From positions 22,938,486 through 23,002,485 of the forward strand of contig NC_135561.1 of assembly GCF_964340395.1 (NCBI RefSeq): a stretch of 64,000 bases of DNA. The letters are read 5' to 3'. A program made the translations under genes and the position numbers. Below the pieces are notes generated by a model that saw nothing but the letters and a program-made list of their open reading frames with translations, made no database searches and had not been told where the DNA came from. The stretch's first letter is position 1. Each line of letters begins with the position of its first letter. Shown piece after piece: positions 63,724 to 64,000 of this stretch. Source of the DNA: Glandiceps talaboti. Taxonomy: Eukaryota > Hemichordata > Enteropneusta > Spengelidae.

Positions 63724-64000
63724 GTATGTTATACTCGATCCTTTGTTTTACTCCTAATTATAACATGCTAACGGATCTACACAATACGCTAGGGTCCGTC
63801 TATGATTGGACACACTCAATCTCGACGGGATGTCGTAATATGTTATTTTCTTCATGTTACTAAACACCATCTCTCCCAGCGATATTTACAGTACATGCAG
63901 TAGGTATAGTTTCATGATTTTAATAGCTCGAAAAGCTCCAACTGCACACATTGCAAAGCCTTGTTCAGACCACCGAGTATACAGTTCAATTTGAATTAAC

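Larger units (their letters stand above)
63298..64000. other. Right-edge sequence, mostly unassigned
   Basis: Apart from the pentanucleotide repeat and the possible exon above I see no gene, RNA or mobile element in the last 700 bases. Confidence 0.4.

Overview
This window is animal (metazoan) nuclear DNA, most likely from a marine invertebrate. It has spliced exons, long introns and several kinds of DNA transposon remnants, and no bacterial-type gene layout. I cannot name the species from sequence alone. The one gene I recognise with confidence is on the minus strand: the 5' half of CEP164, the mother-centriole distal-appendage protein needed to build cilia. Fourteen exons between 54455 (start codon) and 1531 join in frame with consensus splice sites and encode the first 614 residues: the N-terminal region, the WW domain, a lysine-rich segment, an acidic/low-complexity linker and the start of the long coiled coil. 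The gene runs off the left edge. A GC-rich stretch at 58.4-58.8 kb is a plausible promoter and noncoding first exon.

The exons make up under 3% of the window. Intronic tandem repeats make up about 57% (roughly 36.8 kb by adding my array coordinates). Almost every large intron carries its own minisatellite: 56 bp (left edge), 44/46 bp (1.8-7.2 kb), 34 bp (8.4 kb), 25-28 and 31 bp (9.1-13.6 kb), 42 bp (14.9-16.8 kb), 41 bp (19.2-24.5 kb, followed by a CT run), 40 bp (25-26.1 kb), 42 and 52 bp (26.4-27.6 kb), 28, 38 and 55 bp (28.2-32.1 kb), 44 bp (32.7 and 35.3 kb), 50 bp (36.1-37 kb), 57 bp (37.8-49.4 kb) and 47 bp (54.6-55.2 kb). The very long open frames in these arrays are artefacts of repeat units with no stop codon.

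The rest is mobile DNA: a truncated non-LTR retrotransposon, a piggyBac-like element (TTAA target), hAT-like elements with CAGTG ends, several elements flanked by TAA or TTA (PIF/Harbinger-like), a transposon nested in another transposon, palindromic MITEs and two copies each of two dispersed repeat families. Several of them inserted inside minisatellites, so the repeat flanks define their ends.

The most interesting signal is where minisatellites meet exons. A 52-bp array contains the last 15 bases of a CEP164 exon plus its 5' splice site, repeated about twelve times. Another exon end and donor is partly duplicated into its intron. The 41-bp array runs in phase up to the AG of a 3' splice site. 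The 11.6-kb array has a 3.54-kb higher-order period.
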